Assembly (NCBI GenBank): GCA_036971475.1
Contig: JBAIZL010000005.1
Coordinates: 172,130,386-172,194,385 of the forward strand
Direction of reading: 5' to 3'
Length of the DNA: 64,000 bases
DNA from: Prosapia bicincta
Taxonomy: Eukaryota > Arthropoda > Insecta > Hemiptera > Cercopidae
The position numbers and the translations under genes were made by a program. The notes beneath the pieces are model-generated. The model made no database searches and was not told the origin of the DNA. It was given only the letters and a program-made list of their open reading frames with translations. Positions 1 through 11,279 of the stretch are shown here, one piece after another (the first letter of the stretch is position 1; each line of letters starts with the position of its first letter).

Positions 1-587
1 TGGTAATGCTCTATTATTTTTCACTATATATAGGACTCTTTTTCAAACAAGGTTAAGTTTAAAAATTTTGCTATACATAAGATACTAATACCTTGCTGGA
101 GGTTTAGGTTACTTGTAATATTTTTTTAAACAACCTAGGTATTTTCAATTTTTTTAATTTTCTTAATAGTTATATTCATTATTCAAAATTTAAAAAACAT
201 AGCATTGGGAGTGTTTTGCCGTAGAATCACTTAACAGAATGTATTTATGTTAATCCTTACATGTTACATTAATTGTGTTTGAGATTACAAAATTTACAAA
301 CAATTTAAAACCAAAACTCATTATCTTGCTTTGAAATGACAATAATTTACATGTAATTTTGATTATTTAGAAGTCATTGCTAAATTTTATAATTGAGTTT
401 ATAGCAGTATTAACACCTTGCAAGTTAAGAGGTAGACAATCTTAATTAGGCCTACTTAAAATTTGTGATTTTCAAGAAAATATTTATTTTAAATTTTATT
501 TTTTTGTGATATTTTAAATTACAGAACCGATTTACATGTTACTTTTTAAAAATAAAAATAAAATAGAATTGTTTTTATAAATTACTT

Positions 588-1080
588 ATTACACTTTTTG
601 GGACCAGACTTTTTGTTAACTAAAGGTTGTTAAATTGTTAACTTACACTTGGAGGAAACGTTTTTTGAAAGTTAGAAGTGATGTGATCAAAGAGTATGTG
701 TTATCTGTGCCGCGTTTGTTCATTTAAGATGTCATTTTTGGACAAAATTTAACACACAATTTAGGATGTCAAAAATGACGTCCTAAATGAACAAACGCGG
801 CACAGATCACACATACTCTTCGATCACATCACTTCTAACTTTAAAAAAATAGTACCGAGGAAGCACAACTGGAGCATTTCTAGTGGCAAAAATACGAGGC
901 TGAAGAAGTCGTAAGACGAAAACATTTCCTCCAAATGTAAGTTAACAATCTAAAAACCTTTAGTTAAAAAAAAAAGTCTAGTCGCAAGTAATAGCAAAAG
1001 TGTAATAAGTAATTAAAAACCAGCTCATTAAGAACAACAACAAGATTTTGATATTTTATAAATTAGTTCTAACATCTTGT
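588..1080. mobile_element. Penelope-like family A foldback with hammerhead
   Basis: Head-to-head pair of one pseudo-LTR. The left arm (588-750) is minus-oriented with the ribozyme block deleted. The right arm (760-1080) is plus-oriented and complete, beginning in coding tail (NEQTRHRSHILFDHI) and running through the hammerhead (896-931) to attttgatattttat. Innermost arms (about 667-841) pair almost perfectly. Confidence 0.82.
896..931 (+). ncRNA. Hammerhead ribozyme motif, family A (C3-G8)
   Basis: GAGG / CTGAAGA / A / GTC-GTAA-GAC / GAAA / palindromic stem III (AACATT here; AACGTT in the sister copy) / T / CCTC. Stem I GAGG-CCTC pairs; all conserved core bases are present. The ORF stop TAA of the coding tail lies in the stem II loop. 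Confidence 0.75.
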
Positions 1081-1731
1081 TTGAAACATTTTTTATGTTT
1101 GAATATTACTTTAGAGAACATCAGTAGCCAATAAATTACTGTACTCCAAATACTCAATAAAAAAAAGGTATATAATAAGACTTCTTCATAATACTGCAAG
1201 AGGAACTGTCAAAAGCATCCAAGACTGCAATTTAAATTTCAGTTGTTTATAAGAAATGATGTGTCATCTTCATATAGATTATTAAAACTTGCAAGGATAA
1301 GTGAAACATTTTTTCATAGATTCTTTCTTGTAACTTTTTAAAAATAGATCACAATGTTGTCACAATCAGGACAGAAGAGACCAAATATTTTTTTACATTC
1401 TTTAAAAAACTGATAGTATTTGGTGCATTAATCTTCATAAAATGATGTTTTTTTCTCTATACTCATTCAGGGCTTATGAATATAAATAACCTGTGTGCGC
1501 AAAAAGCATTCAAAATTTGACATGGAAATACATGTCAAAATTTGTTTATTTAAATTTTATCAAGAATGGAAAATAGTTATGTTTCATCAGAATTAATGTT
1601 TTCTTTGATAAAGCTATGAGATTTTAAAACATATTGTAGTATGTAATATTACACATAATGTGATATTTAGGTCTGTTTCATCAGCATTATATAGTTAATA
1701 AATTTCTTAAACACTGTGGACTTATTTTAAC

Positions 1732-1877
1732 TATAAATAAAAACTCACTAACCACAATATAAAAATCTTTAATTTTACAATTACTTTATTTAAATTTTGA
1801 TTACATGGAAATCATCAGAAGTACTATTTTCTTCTTCAGATTTTTATATTGTGGTTAGTGGGTTTCTATTTATTTAG
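1732..1877. repeat. Inverted repeat, about 37-bp arms
   Basis: ataaataaaaactcactaa...aaaatct (1733-1769) pairs with agatttt...ttagtgggtttctatttat (1839-1875). The spacer contains catcagaag and cttcttcag. Probably another pseudo-LTR foldback, but no clear ribozyme core. Confidence 0.6.
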
Positions 1878-1888
1878 TTAGCATTATA

Positions 1889-2409
1889 GAAGGTGTTTCA
1901 TTCGAATTTTAAGGTTTATAATTTTAGTGAAAAATCCATTTCACTAACAAGAATGAAACAAGTACTGTATGAAAGAGGACTTCAAAGTTTTAAAAAAAAT
2001 AAATGTTCTGTATGTGCTCATCTGCTTAAACAGCTCACATCAACATGAAGCTCATCTTCTGTAGCTTATTTACATGTTACCAACATATTATGCTTTGGCC
2101 ACTAAGATCACAAGACCTCATCACACCATGTGACTTTTTGTCTACATTTACATGAAAGAAAAGATGTCTGTCCCGCCAACCCCATATGATATCACTGAGC
2201 TGGTATTATCAATGCAATTAACTTTATCCAAAGAGATGTGTTTGGCAACAGCTAGATTTTCTTGTTGATTTGAACATTTATAGGTATGGAAAAAAACTGT
2301 TTGAGGTGTTCTTTCATGCACCATTCTTCTTGTACTTGTTTTATTCTTATTAGTAAAAAAGATTTTTTTAAAATAATTTTTGTTTTGTTGTCATTATGAA
2401 ACACTCTTT
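1889..2409 (+). mobile_element. Internally deleted mariner-like element
   Basis: Inverted ends (GAAGGTGTTTC at left; GAAACACTCTTT at right) flanked by TA. The plus strand retains a damaged C-terminal transposase piece around 2090-2320: WPLRSQDLITPCDFF followed by PPTPYDITELVLSM, resembling the last catalytic-Asp region of Tc1/mariner transposases, with frameshifts. The N-terminal two thirds are missing. Confidence 0.55.
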
Positions 2410-3257
2410 ATATACTCACAAAATAATTAATTGTAGAGTGATTGATACAAAACTTTTTTTTATTTGTGTTAATGGTTCAGAATATTTTTTTCGATAAAGC
2501 TATAGGGTTTTAAAAACATCTAGTAATTAGGTCTGTTTTTTAAGCCCAATATAGTTGACCCTTAGTACCCCTTAGATGTAATATGTAACACTGTTTTAAA
2601 AACATCACTGAGTCTAGTCCTACAAGTAATTTTTCTTCAAATAAATTAAATTCTCAAATGCTAAATATGTTCATAAATCTATCTAGCTCATAACTAGGAC
2701 AGAAATCCTTCCGGCCATGACCTAATTTTATACCAATATTTTTTCTTGTACCACCAATCTTGATACAAACACTGGTTTTTCTTGTTGGGAGTTAACAATA
2801 CAAAAATTGACTTACCTATTTTTTAAAGTTGTGTGGTTTTGTATTGAGATTTTTCGCAATTGTATTAGAATAAACCCTTTCCCTATTCTGACACTCTTTA
2901 AACACTAACTCTAATTTCCCTGCAAAAGTTTTTATTATCTTCTTTAATATCAGTTAATTTCTCATCAAAAGATAACACAACTAGGTTTGGCATGTATCCC
3001 AAGCACAGTACTATACACTAAACCCAATGACAATGTTCACATTCGGGAATCTCAGCTGACTTGAAAAGTTCTTAAACTAAAATTCTCCTACAGTTATATT
3101 ATGAGAGGATTTTCAAAATCCAGGCTATTGTAGCATTTTCCCCAAAATTTTAAATTGAAAATATGTTTTTCTTTGTAATAGTTACATATTTTTTACATAG
3201 TTTGTATTGTATAATAAAGTGTAGAATTTCAAATATACAGAAATTGTTTGTGTTTAG

Positions 3258-3380
3258 CAAGATCAAGATGCTCTGATACAAGTTGATGAGTCTTCAACTC
3301 ATATTTACTGTGGTGGCTCGGATCAACAACTTCGTCTCAAGCTAAGAAATATTTTATTGCAGTGCCTCAATAGGTTTTAA
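3258..3380 (+). CDS. Terminal coding exon of an unrecognised plus-strand gene
   Basis: An AG acceptor (tgtttag, ending 3257) is followed by a 40-codon frame that closes with TAA at 3378-3380. The other two frames are stopped. The peptide starts QDQDALIQVDESS, passes through HIYCGGSDQQLRLK and ends LLQCLNRF. I do not recognise the protein. The in-frame triplet just before the exon is TAG, so the frame exists only if spliced. A poly(A) signal AATAAA at 3410-3415 lies 30 bp after the stop, which fits a genuine gene end. Upstream exons must lie left of this window or in the unassigned first 3 kb. It runs tail-to-tail with the FUN14 gene. A chance ORF next to a chance AATAAA remains possible. Confidence 0.55.
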   Translation, partial: QDQDALIQVDESSTHIYCGGSDQQLRLKLRNILLQCLNRF

Positions 3381-3409
3381 ATTATGTTTTGTATGTATGT
3401 ATTTTTGTA

Positions 3410-3548
3410 AATAAAATAATGCACTGTATATTTACTTGTTTTATCAAATTACTTTCCCTGTTCTGTAATCCAAGGACCAAACAAGTATAACATTGGTTTA
3501 GTCCTAATGAATTAAAACAGCCTCCTCTTAATATTTACAACTTTTATT
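3410..3548. terminator. Convergent poly(A) signals of two genes
   Basis: The plus strand has AATAAA at 3410-3415, serving the exon that ends at 3380. The minus strand has AATAAA (read as tttatt at 3543-3548) about 510 bp beyond the stop of the long FUN14 isoform. The two transcripts would end roughly 100 bp apart. Signals are read directly; their use is inferred. Confidence 0.5.
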
Positions 3549-4060
3549 TATAACATCACTTTAAGCATACATAGTTAAATATATTATAAATAATACAAAA
3601 AAGTATAAGAATTTTTCAGACTAGTAAAATCCTGCTAAAATATTATCTCAAAGTATGTAAATATATGATAGCAAAAAAATGTGGTTAAAATTAATTAATT
3701 TTAAACTTAAGTACTAGGTAACCTTAACACTTCATTAACTTCAAAAGGTAAAATATGGTAAATTTATACAAGTATAAATTCAGTAAGAATATTCTTACAA
3801 ATTATTAGCCATATAATGAAATAATATATAAGGTTTCTAATTAACATTTTCCAAGATAATTAGTATACATCAAGTTAATTACATATCAGTATATAGTAAA
3901 CATGATTATTTTTAATGAACAAACAAATTAGATGAATTATTTCCACAATTGTTAAAGAAATAATAGTTTAGCATTAGAAAAAAAAAATAATCACAAAACT
4001 ACATTACAGTTATGTGCACTCTTTAATAATGTCGCTTTTATAAATTGCTTTACAGTAAAC

Positions 4061-4249
4061 CTACACAATTCTACCAAATGCTATTCCTAAAGCTAAACCA
4101 GCAACAAAGGAAGCCATAAAAACATGAATTTCTTGAAATACAATATCATCATTTCCAGAAACCTTGTTAAACCATTTCTTCGCTTTTTGCTCTTTTTTCT
4201 TTAAAATACTTTCTGCCTTATCCAACTTCCGGTCAACAAATTTCTCAAC
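4061..4249 (-). CDS. Fundc1: FUN14 protein, alternative terminal exon B (long isoform)
   Basis: A second terminal exon of 62 codons plus TAG: VEKFVDRKLDKAESILKKKE, then a KKWFNKVSG segment, then a hydrophobic tail ASFVAGLALGIAFGRIV. The acceptor is tttgtttag|GTT at 4250/4249, phase 0, equivalent to exon A. Skipping exon A gives a 184-residue protein in which the short C-terminal membrane segment is replaced by a lysine-rich helix followed by a different membrane segment. Both isoforms keep VxKF at the junction, so the two exons may be ancient duplicates. Which isoform predominates cannot be seen here. Confidence 0.85.
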   Translation of the reverse strand, partial: VEKFVDRKLDKAESILKKKEQKAKKWFNKVSGNDDIVFQEIHVFMASFVAGLALGIAFGRIV

Positions 4250-4848
4250 CTAAACAAAAAGATGTGTGTATTATTTGCAATAAACTCTTAGTTATTATAT
4301 TTAAATGGGATTACAATATTGATAGATAATTTTAAAATAAAAGATTAAACGGAAAACAAATACAGGAATTAAATACATATTTGAAATTATCAGCAATGAA
4401 GCATTTAGTATTAAAAATCAAATGTTATATAAGCATTAAACAAAAAATAAACAAGATTTACAAAAGAATACTTAGATATAATAGAAAAAGATTATAACAA
4501 AAGATAAATCCAAACAATAAAATCTGAAATAGCTCAAATTTAATGTGAATAGTAACTACAAAACAGATGGACTAAACAATTGTTCATTTTATTATACTGT
4601 GTAATGTAAATGGTAAGGATTATAAAAAGTTCTGTAATTAAAGGATATTCATCCAGTGCACAGAACAAAATTGCAGAATTTTGTTATGAAGTGATTGCAA
4701 AATAGAGCTTAAAAAACTGTGAAGTAAAATGTATTGATGTAGAATCTTCTTTACATACTACTGACTCTATGGGATAGAGAAAAACCTCAATTTATCTTTC
4801 ACTTTTTTAGCAAAATGTAGCTATATATTAGTACTCACATTAAATAAA

Positions 4849-5537
4849 CCCTTTGCAAACCACTGTCAATTATAAATCGGCAATGGCGATATATGTTTTA
4901 GCTCCGATCATCAGAGAAACACCCTTGGCACCATACTCTTAAGCCAGGCAATACCCAACAATGTTTTTTTGTCATGTCAATAATTCTCCTTTATTTTCAG
5001 GAATTCCACTATAGGCATTTTTGTGGTTATAGTTTGACATTTTTAAATTATGGCTCCATACTTTGTGGGGTTTGAAGTAACTCTGTACAAAATTTTTATT
5101 TTCCTAGGTTCTTGGTTCTGGTAGAAGCTATTAATGGAACAACATGAGAATGCCTTTGTTTTCATACACAAGAACTAAGTTCTAAGTGCCTGTTTGCTTA
5201 GTATATATTGTTTGTTTTGTTTGATTTTTTAATGCTTAGTAGTATTGAAGTTTGTTTTAAATTCTCTTTATAATTATTTATTCCCGGAAATGTTTTGAGA
5301 ATCACCACACCCAAAGGAAATATAAATAATGCATTAAATTCTTAATTATTATGTGATTTGTTTGCATGAAAAAATTAACCACATAACTTAGTATTTCTTT
5401 TAATAATAAAAAATTTTGTATAATTCCAAAATATTAATCCAACATCCAAGTCTCAGAGTAGACGTGACAAACACCAAGCCCATTGACACAAGGGCTCAGA
5501 GTGCCAAACAAGCGCTCTTTTGTCAGGGTACAAAGGG
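4849..5537. mobile_element. Candidate piggyBac-type MITE
   Basis: About 690 bp bounded by CCCTTTGCAAACC at the left and an inverted GTACAAAGGG at the right, the latter followed by TTAA (5538-5541). The left target copy reads TAAA. No ORF. The CCC-type ends plus TTAA suggest piggyBac; the pairing of ends is imperfect. Confidence 0.45.
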
Positions 5538-5599
5538 TTAAGTGATGATGTATGATTTTATACTACAGCTGTTTCATTACTCAATCACAGGTTATGGTT

Positions 5600-8240
5600 A
5601 TTGTATTAAAGTGTTATTAATCAATATCAGTTAATAAAACTATTAATTTATATTTCAATAAATCCTAATAGAATGAGTTTAATATATTCATAATAAATGA
5701 TTAAATTTATTAAAATAAAAATGTGTTTAGAATGAAATACGATTGAATTCATTACATTTATTTTTATCAATAATTTTTTTAACATCTTTCACTACATCTT
5801 TATCTATTCACTACATCTTTCTTCAACTTTTCATTCTGTTGCTTTATAAAAAGACTGCTATTTTTGTTTTTTTTTAAATGAATCTTTAGACTTGTTACTT
5901 GGTTTTGTATAGAAAAATGAAGTGGCCTAAAGGTTTTAGGGTACAATATACAACAAAAAACATTATGAATAAACAGAGCGACGAGGACTAAACCTGAAGA
6001 ATAATTGGAGTTGTAGAATGACACTGTTGTCCATAAGAATATATATTTTAATTTTCTTGTAATTTCTGTTTAAAAGCTAAAATGAGGTTTTTTATATAAA
6101 AAAGATTGAGATAAAGAAGACAACAGTTACTTATACTATAATCAATACTTATAGATTAAACTTTTTAATCTATTTAAAAATGTCCAGTCAACCAAGGTAT
6201 TACTGTTAACCCCTAAAGCATTATTGTATATATGTTATCTTCCAAATTAAAACCTACTAAAATCAATTTTAAAGTTATATTGTTTATTCTCACAATATAA
6301 AATTATATACAATATACAATTCTAGAAGTACAACAGTATACTTTTAGAAAATTTTAGGCAGAATATAGTAAATTTAACCCACCAAGGTCTAGAAGATGCT
6401 CACTACAACACTGATACATGAATTTCTAGATACCATTAGTCTGGTTTCTTATAGAACTGGCTTGTAAACCTTTCAACTCATGTCAATGATCCATATATAA
6501 ACATGGTTTTCAATTCATCCTTCATCTCTCCATAGTCAGCTAAACATTTTTTTGCAAGTTATGATATACTGCATTACACAAGATGTGTGACTGGCCCTCG
6601 TGATTATTATGTAGAACCTTATTATAATAGACTAATTTGGTTGACCGTTTAAGTGAAAGTCTATTATAAAGAAAAAAGTTCTTATAAATTGATTAATTAG
6701 AAATGAATATAAGGAACACTATTAAAAGGTTAATGAAATGAAACAAACTAAATTAAAACATTTGTAGGTTTTATGTAAAGTGTTTGAAAACCAATTAACA
6801 CATTTGCCGCAGCTACATTACAGTCAATTACATTAAAATCAATCACAATTGCTACCAATGTTTTTTCTTACTTTTACTAAGTCTTCAGATTGAAAGTGTT
6901 TGTAAATTATTTCAAGGAAAATAAGTCATTTTTAAAACATCATGTGAGGATGTATCAGATTTGATCAGCTTTCTAAAGCCAGAGTGCTTTTGGATCAATA
7001 CCAAATCATACCATAGTGGAATGACAATCATAATCTTCAGTACAATAGGGCAATTACAAACATAATCTTCAGAACAAAACTTAGCTTCTAATTCAAGTGG
7101 CTTATGATTATTGTCTGTTTTTATTAGTGGATTTCTGCTTGACCTTAGTGTTTGTTGCACTTTTCAATCATGTTTTTGTGATTTCTGTGAGCCTTTTTTC
7201 TTTGTTTATTATTTCAATAGTTTTTTTAAAATATAATTTGTGTTTTTGTCTTTTGTGTACAAAAGTAAAACAAAACAAAGCACAATCACTGTTATAGCTT
7301 GTCCTCATAAACTGTTCCAATAAACAATGCACAGGATGCTGGTGCTTCGGATACAATAAAACATTAATGACGTCATCATCAATGGCATCCACTACGAATG
7401 GAAGCTAAATTTATTCTTATTAATTTGGAATATCACAATATATGAATTATATTATAATTCAGCTTCTGGAGGTAGAATGCATATCACACGAAATGTGTTG
7501 ATTAGTTTTGCCATGACTATGAAATGTAGTATTGAAACATCAAGTTAATTTCTCACTAAAAACGGGTTTTTCAATTGCGACAGGAAGTCTAATTTCTCTA
7601 AAAGTCAATTATACCAATAATTTCAGGTAAGTCACAAATTTTAAATGAACATATTTTACAAAATCATTCCTCCATTACTCTCTTTCAAATAAAATTTGCA
7701 TTATCTTATCTTAATAACTAATGTAAGAATAATTGGATTCCAGAATGCCTTGTACAAAAATCATAAATTACACCAATATTATCAGATGGCGGTAAATCTT
7801 CACAAAAGATTTATACAACTAAGAAAATGTTACACAAACTTCTTTGAACAAATGTCTAATATTAATTTTCTGCTGCAGTTCTAAGCTGCAGCACCAATGC
7901 CCTATGATTAATACTTGCAATAAATTCCTTGTTGAAAATATTTTACATTTCCTAATTTTGAATGAACAACTCATAAAATTTTGGACAAACTTATTATCAC
8001 TGAATACAGATAGCATGTTACAAATTTATACATAAAGTATGTTAACTTGCCATGTAAAAGCAGAGAATGTGGTTCACCTGTTTTGACCTGATATATTACA
8101 ATAGGGTAATGAAAAAGCAGTTGTGTTGTGAACATTGGGGTTTGCACATCCTGAGCCATTGGATTTAAGATTATTGGATAATAATCATGATGACTAACCA
8201 TCATATTTGAATTAAGGAAACCATTCTTAACTTATTAAAT
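5600..8240. other. AT-rich region without recognised gene
   Basis: Within the long terminal intergenic/intron region of the FUN14 locus. Only short chance ORFs; no repeat ends or domain signatures that I can support. Confidence 0.5.
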
Positions 8241-8247
8241 AAAGAGT

Positions 8248-8455
8248 TTACACTTTTAAAATGTTTTAAACTTGCCTATAGTATCACTTACTTTGCTTGT
8301 TGACTCCTGAGTTGACAAAGGGACACATCTCCCGAAACGGCCGTCCTCAACAAGCAAAGTAAGTGATACTATAGGCAAGTTTAAAACATTTTAAAAGTGT
8401 AAGTGATTATTAGTAGCTCACGCGAAGATGGAATCAACAAATGTAAATAAAGAGC
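8248..8455. mobile_element. Penelope-like family II foldback with perfect U3-A8 motif
   Basis: Left arm acacttttaaaatg...gcttgttga (8248-8303), right arm tcaacaagc...cattttaaaagtgt (8347-8403), essentially identical. The U3-A8 motif (8308-8349) sits between them, attached to the right arm. The end sequence tagctcacgcgaagatgg follows to 8440. Confidence 0.85.
8308..8349 (+). ncRNA. Hammerhead-like motif with U3-A8 core pair, family II
   Basis: TGAG / TTGACAA / A / GGGA-CACATC-TCCC / GAAA / ACGGCCGT palindrome (A15.1 to U16.1) / C / CTCA. Every hammerhead position is satisfied except that C3 is T and G8 is A, a change that preserves the 3-8 base pair. Confidence 0.6.
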
Positions 8456-9056
8456 TTTTACAGATGGTGATCTGATGTATTTACTAACTGCTCTAGTTTC
8501 AATCTTTTTATTCCAGGATTATTTAGTTACTTATTGTTACTTGATATAATAGTTATTAATTGGAAGATATTTTACAATTTTAGATATTGTTTAATTATTT
8601 GTTAATATTAATTAGGTCAGGTTTTAGAAATGCCTGATATTAAATCCAAAGTATGGATTGGAGAAAGTGTTCATATATTATTGCAGGTAGAAATAAATAA
8701 CTACCTATAGTCAGTTAAAAAGTATATTTTTAATTTCTTTTGCAAAAAACTTGTTTTTAGTCTTATTAAAACAAAGAATATAATTACATTTATTCTTGAA
8801 CATCTTATATACTCCAGCATAATATAAGGGAGGTAAATTTATTATACCATGTTTAAGAAGAATAAGGACTTGTCCCAAAAGTATTGTTGGGATAAAAACC
8901 AGGGCTTACTAAGCTATTAATACATTACTTCCTCATTTATCTGGATAGTTTTTATAAAATTAAAACGTTCTTGAATTAGTACAATGCATTAAATTGATCA
9001 TTAATTTGTTTAACTATTTCCATGCATCCTTAAAGTACAGTTATAGTGATAAGATA

Positions 9057-11058
9057 CACTGGGTATCATCTATAACGACCTTTAAATTAGGTCGCTATAT
9101 CCGGGCGTCGTTATATCCAGTACCTACCTACAAGATGGAGTGGGGAGAATTTTAGACTGAATAATAAAACAAAATTTAAATTAACTTAATAAAAAACGGG
9201 TTTATTATTTTATTTAAATGTTACATAATTAAAATTAAACTATGTATGTACATATTTAACAAAATTATTTTATTTACTAGTAAAAAAGTCAGTTATTGTT
9301 GTTTGTATTTTACAATTTTTTTGATAAAGAGTTTCAGAAAGTTTTTTTTCCATTACATTGATCCCCTCCTGGATAGAACTTGTAAAAAGGTCGTTAACAA
9401 TAACGAATTTTTTTATTAAACCCACATACCTTACTACTTCAGCCAAAGTAGGTAATTCATCATCTACCTCTTCACCTTCTTCTTCGCCGATTTTTGCCTT
9501 TTCTTCACTGTGAAATCTGATTAATTCTGCATCGGATATGTCATATTCTGTGGTTATTTTGCTATCGATTACGTCATAGTCTGGAATCAGGTCCCGGTTA
9601 ATATGTGAGTTGTTGTGCCCATTCTGTTAAGTTTTGTTCCGGAGGCTGTATGTTTGGTTCATCTTCGGTTCGGAATCCTGCATGGTGATAACAATTCCTT
9701 ATTGCCTCCGCAGGAAAATCATTCCATGCTTTTTAGACCATTAAAATAGCATTCAGTACAGAGATTTTGGTCATATGATTTTCTTCTGTGTCTTGTAACA
9801 ATTTCAATACCACCTGCTTCCAGAATTTTGTTTGTATTTTTTGTATAACCCCTTGGTCCATTGGTTGTAAGACAGAAGTTGTATTTGGGGACAAAAACAC
9901 TATTTTCATGAATTTAAATCTTTCGGTGAGGATGTAGGACGGACAATTATCTATAAGCAATAAAATTTTGTTTTTTCTTTGCCAACTGTGCGTCCCAATC
10001 TTTCAGAAACCGTGTGAACAAGTTAGACGTCATCCAGGCTTTTTTATTGTTTTCATAATCCATTGGTATATTTTCAATCCCTTTGAAGCAACGAGGAATT
10101 TTGGATTTTCCGATGACAAAAAGCTTATTTTTAATTGAACCCATCGTATTAGCAGCAACTAAAACGGTAAGTCGATCTTTGGAAAATTTACCTGTACTAC
10201 ATTTTTCTCCTTTAAAATGCAACGTTCGATCTGGTGTTAATTTGTAGAACAGTCCCGTTTCGTCAGCATTGAAGATGTCTTCATCTTTGTAACCTTCACG
10301 GAGAGTCGGCCAAACTGTTTGCAACCATGTGCTGCATACACTTGATGAAACACCAGCTGTCTCACCGGTGATTTTCTTGAAAACGATATTGTGCCGTTGG
10401 CAAAATCGCTGGATCCAACCCTTAGAAATTTCCTCGGAGGTGTTTGGATTTATTCTTTTCCATAACTCGGTGGCTTTTTGTTGTAAAAATTGGCCTGAGA
10501 GAGGGATATTCTTGCTTCTCTGGAACCAAAACCATTCCAACAACGGCACTTCAATTCCTTCGTGTGTCGCAGTTTTAATTTTTTTAGTCTTGAAAGAATG
10601 TCCCTTTTCGATTAAGGCTCTAATAGTCTCCCTTTTGGATCAGATGGTGGATATTGTAGTGTGACTAACGCCGAGTTCTTCAGAAAGCTGTTTATTCGTT
10701 TCACCATTTTCCAGGCGGCAACAAATGTGAAACTTTTCTTCCAGTGACACAGATACACTTTCGGCTGTACAGTTCGAACTGATCATTTTTGTAGTGGAAC
10801 GGAAATGGAATGGGGATCACAATTCTTAGAAAGCTTTGTTTACATCGAGAGGATTACCGTTCGGAGAGTTCTAGAATGTTCTGTCGCTAAACTTTATATT
10901 TTTTTAGTTGGACCTGAAATGAGTGTCGTTTTACCCGATGTCGTTATAAGTGATGTAAAATGCATTGAACAGGTACTACAGAATTAAGGGGCCGGGAATC
11001 TTCGTCGTTACAGCCGGTACGTCGTATTAAGCGAAGTCGTTATATACAATACCCAGTG
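9057..11058 (-). mobile_element. Tigger-type (pogo superfamily) DNA transposon, 2.0 kb
   Basis: Terminal inverted repeats begin CACTGGGTAT on both ends and continue into tataacgac motifs repeated subterminally. The element is flanked by TA at 9055-9056 and 11059-11060, the expected 2-bp target duplication. It contains one minus-strand transposase pseudogene. Ends and length fit a single, structurally complete but coding-dead copy. Confidence 0.88.
9270..10786 (-). pseudogene. Tigger transposase (CENP-B HTH plus DDE domain), broken
   Basis: Reading from ATG at 10786: an N-terminal helix-turn-helix (GETNKQLSEELGVSHTTIST), a CENP-B-type HTH (WFWFQRSKNIPLSG ... WIQRFCQRHN), then a DDE_1 catalytic domain with IFNADETGLFYKL, then IDNCPSYILT and PNTTSVLQPMDQGV in the order typical of Tigger/pogo. 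It is interrupted by an in-frame TGA at 10642-10640 (right after the first HTH), a one-base frameshift near 9955 in an A-rich stretch (between the NFIAYR stop frame and LLIDNCPS), and a TAA at 9735-9733 before KAWNDFPAEAIRNC. An acidic C-terminal tail follows to about 9270. Not functional as read. Confidence 0.88.
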
Positions 11059-11279
11059 TATGTATCATCGTCCCCACAAATAGAGGAGGTCAGGAACTTG
11101 TATATACTGAAAAAGTTGTAGAGTTCGCAACTACTATGTCAGGTGCATGTCCTTACAATGTACCATCATATAGATGCTCAATTAGCTGCCAATTTTAAAA
11201 AACAGTAGTTGATAGGTCATTTTTTTTTAAATTGGGTTAAACTTTAAAAATATAATTCTCTAACCCTAGCCATCAGGTT

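Noticed and set aside
1790..1850. Hammerhead inside the 1732-1877 inverted repeat
   Set aside because: CTGAAGA and CTGATGA strings occur on the minus strand, but no stem II followed by GAAA can be formed.
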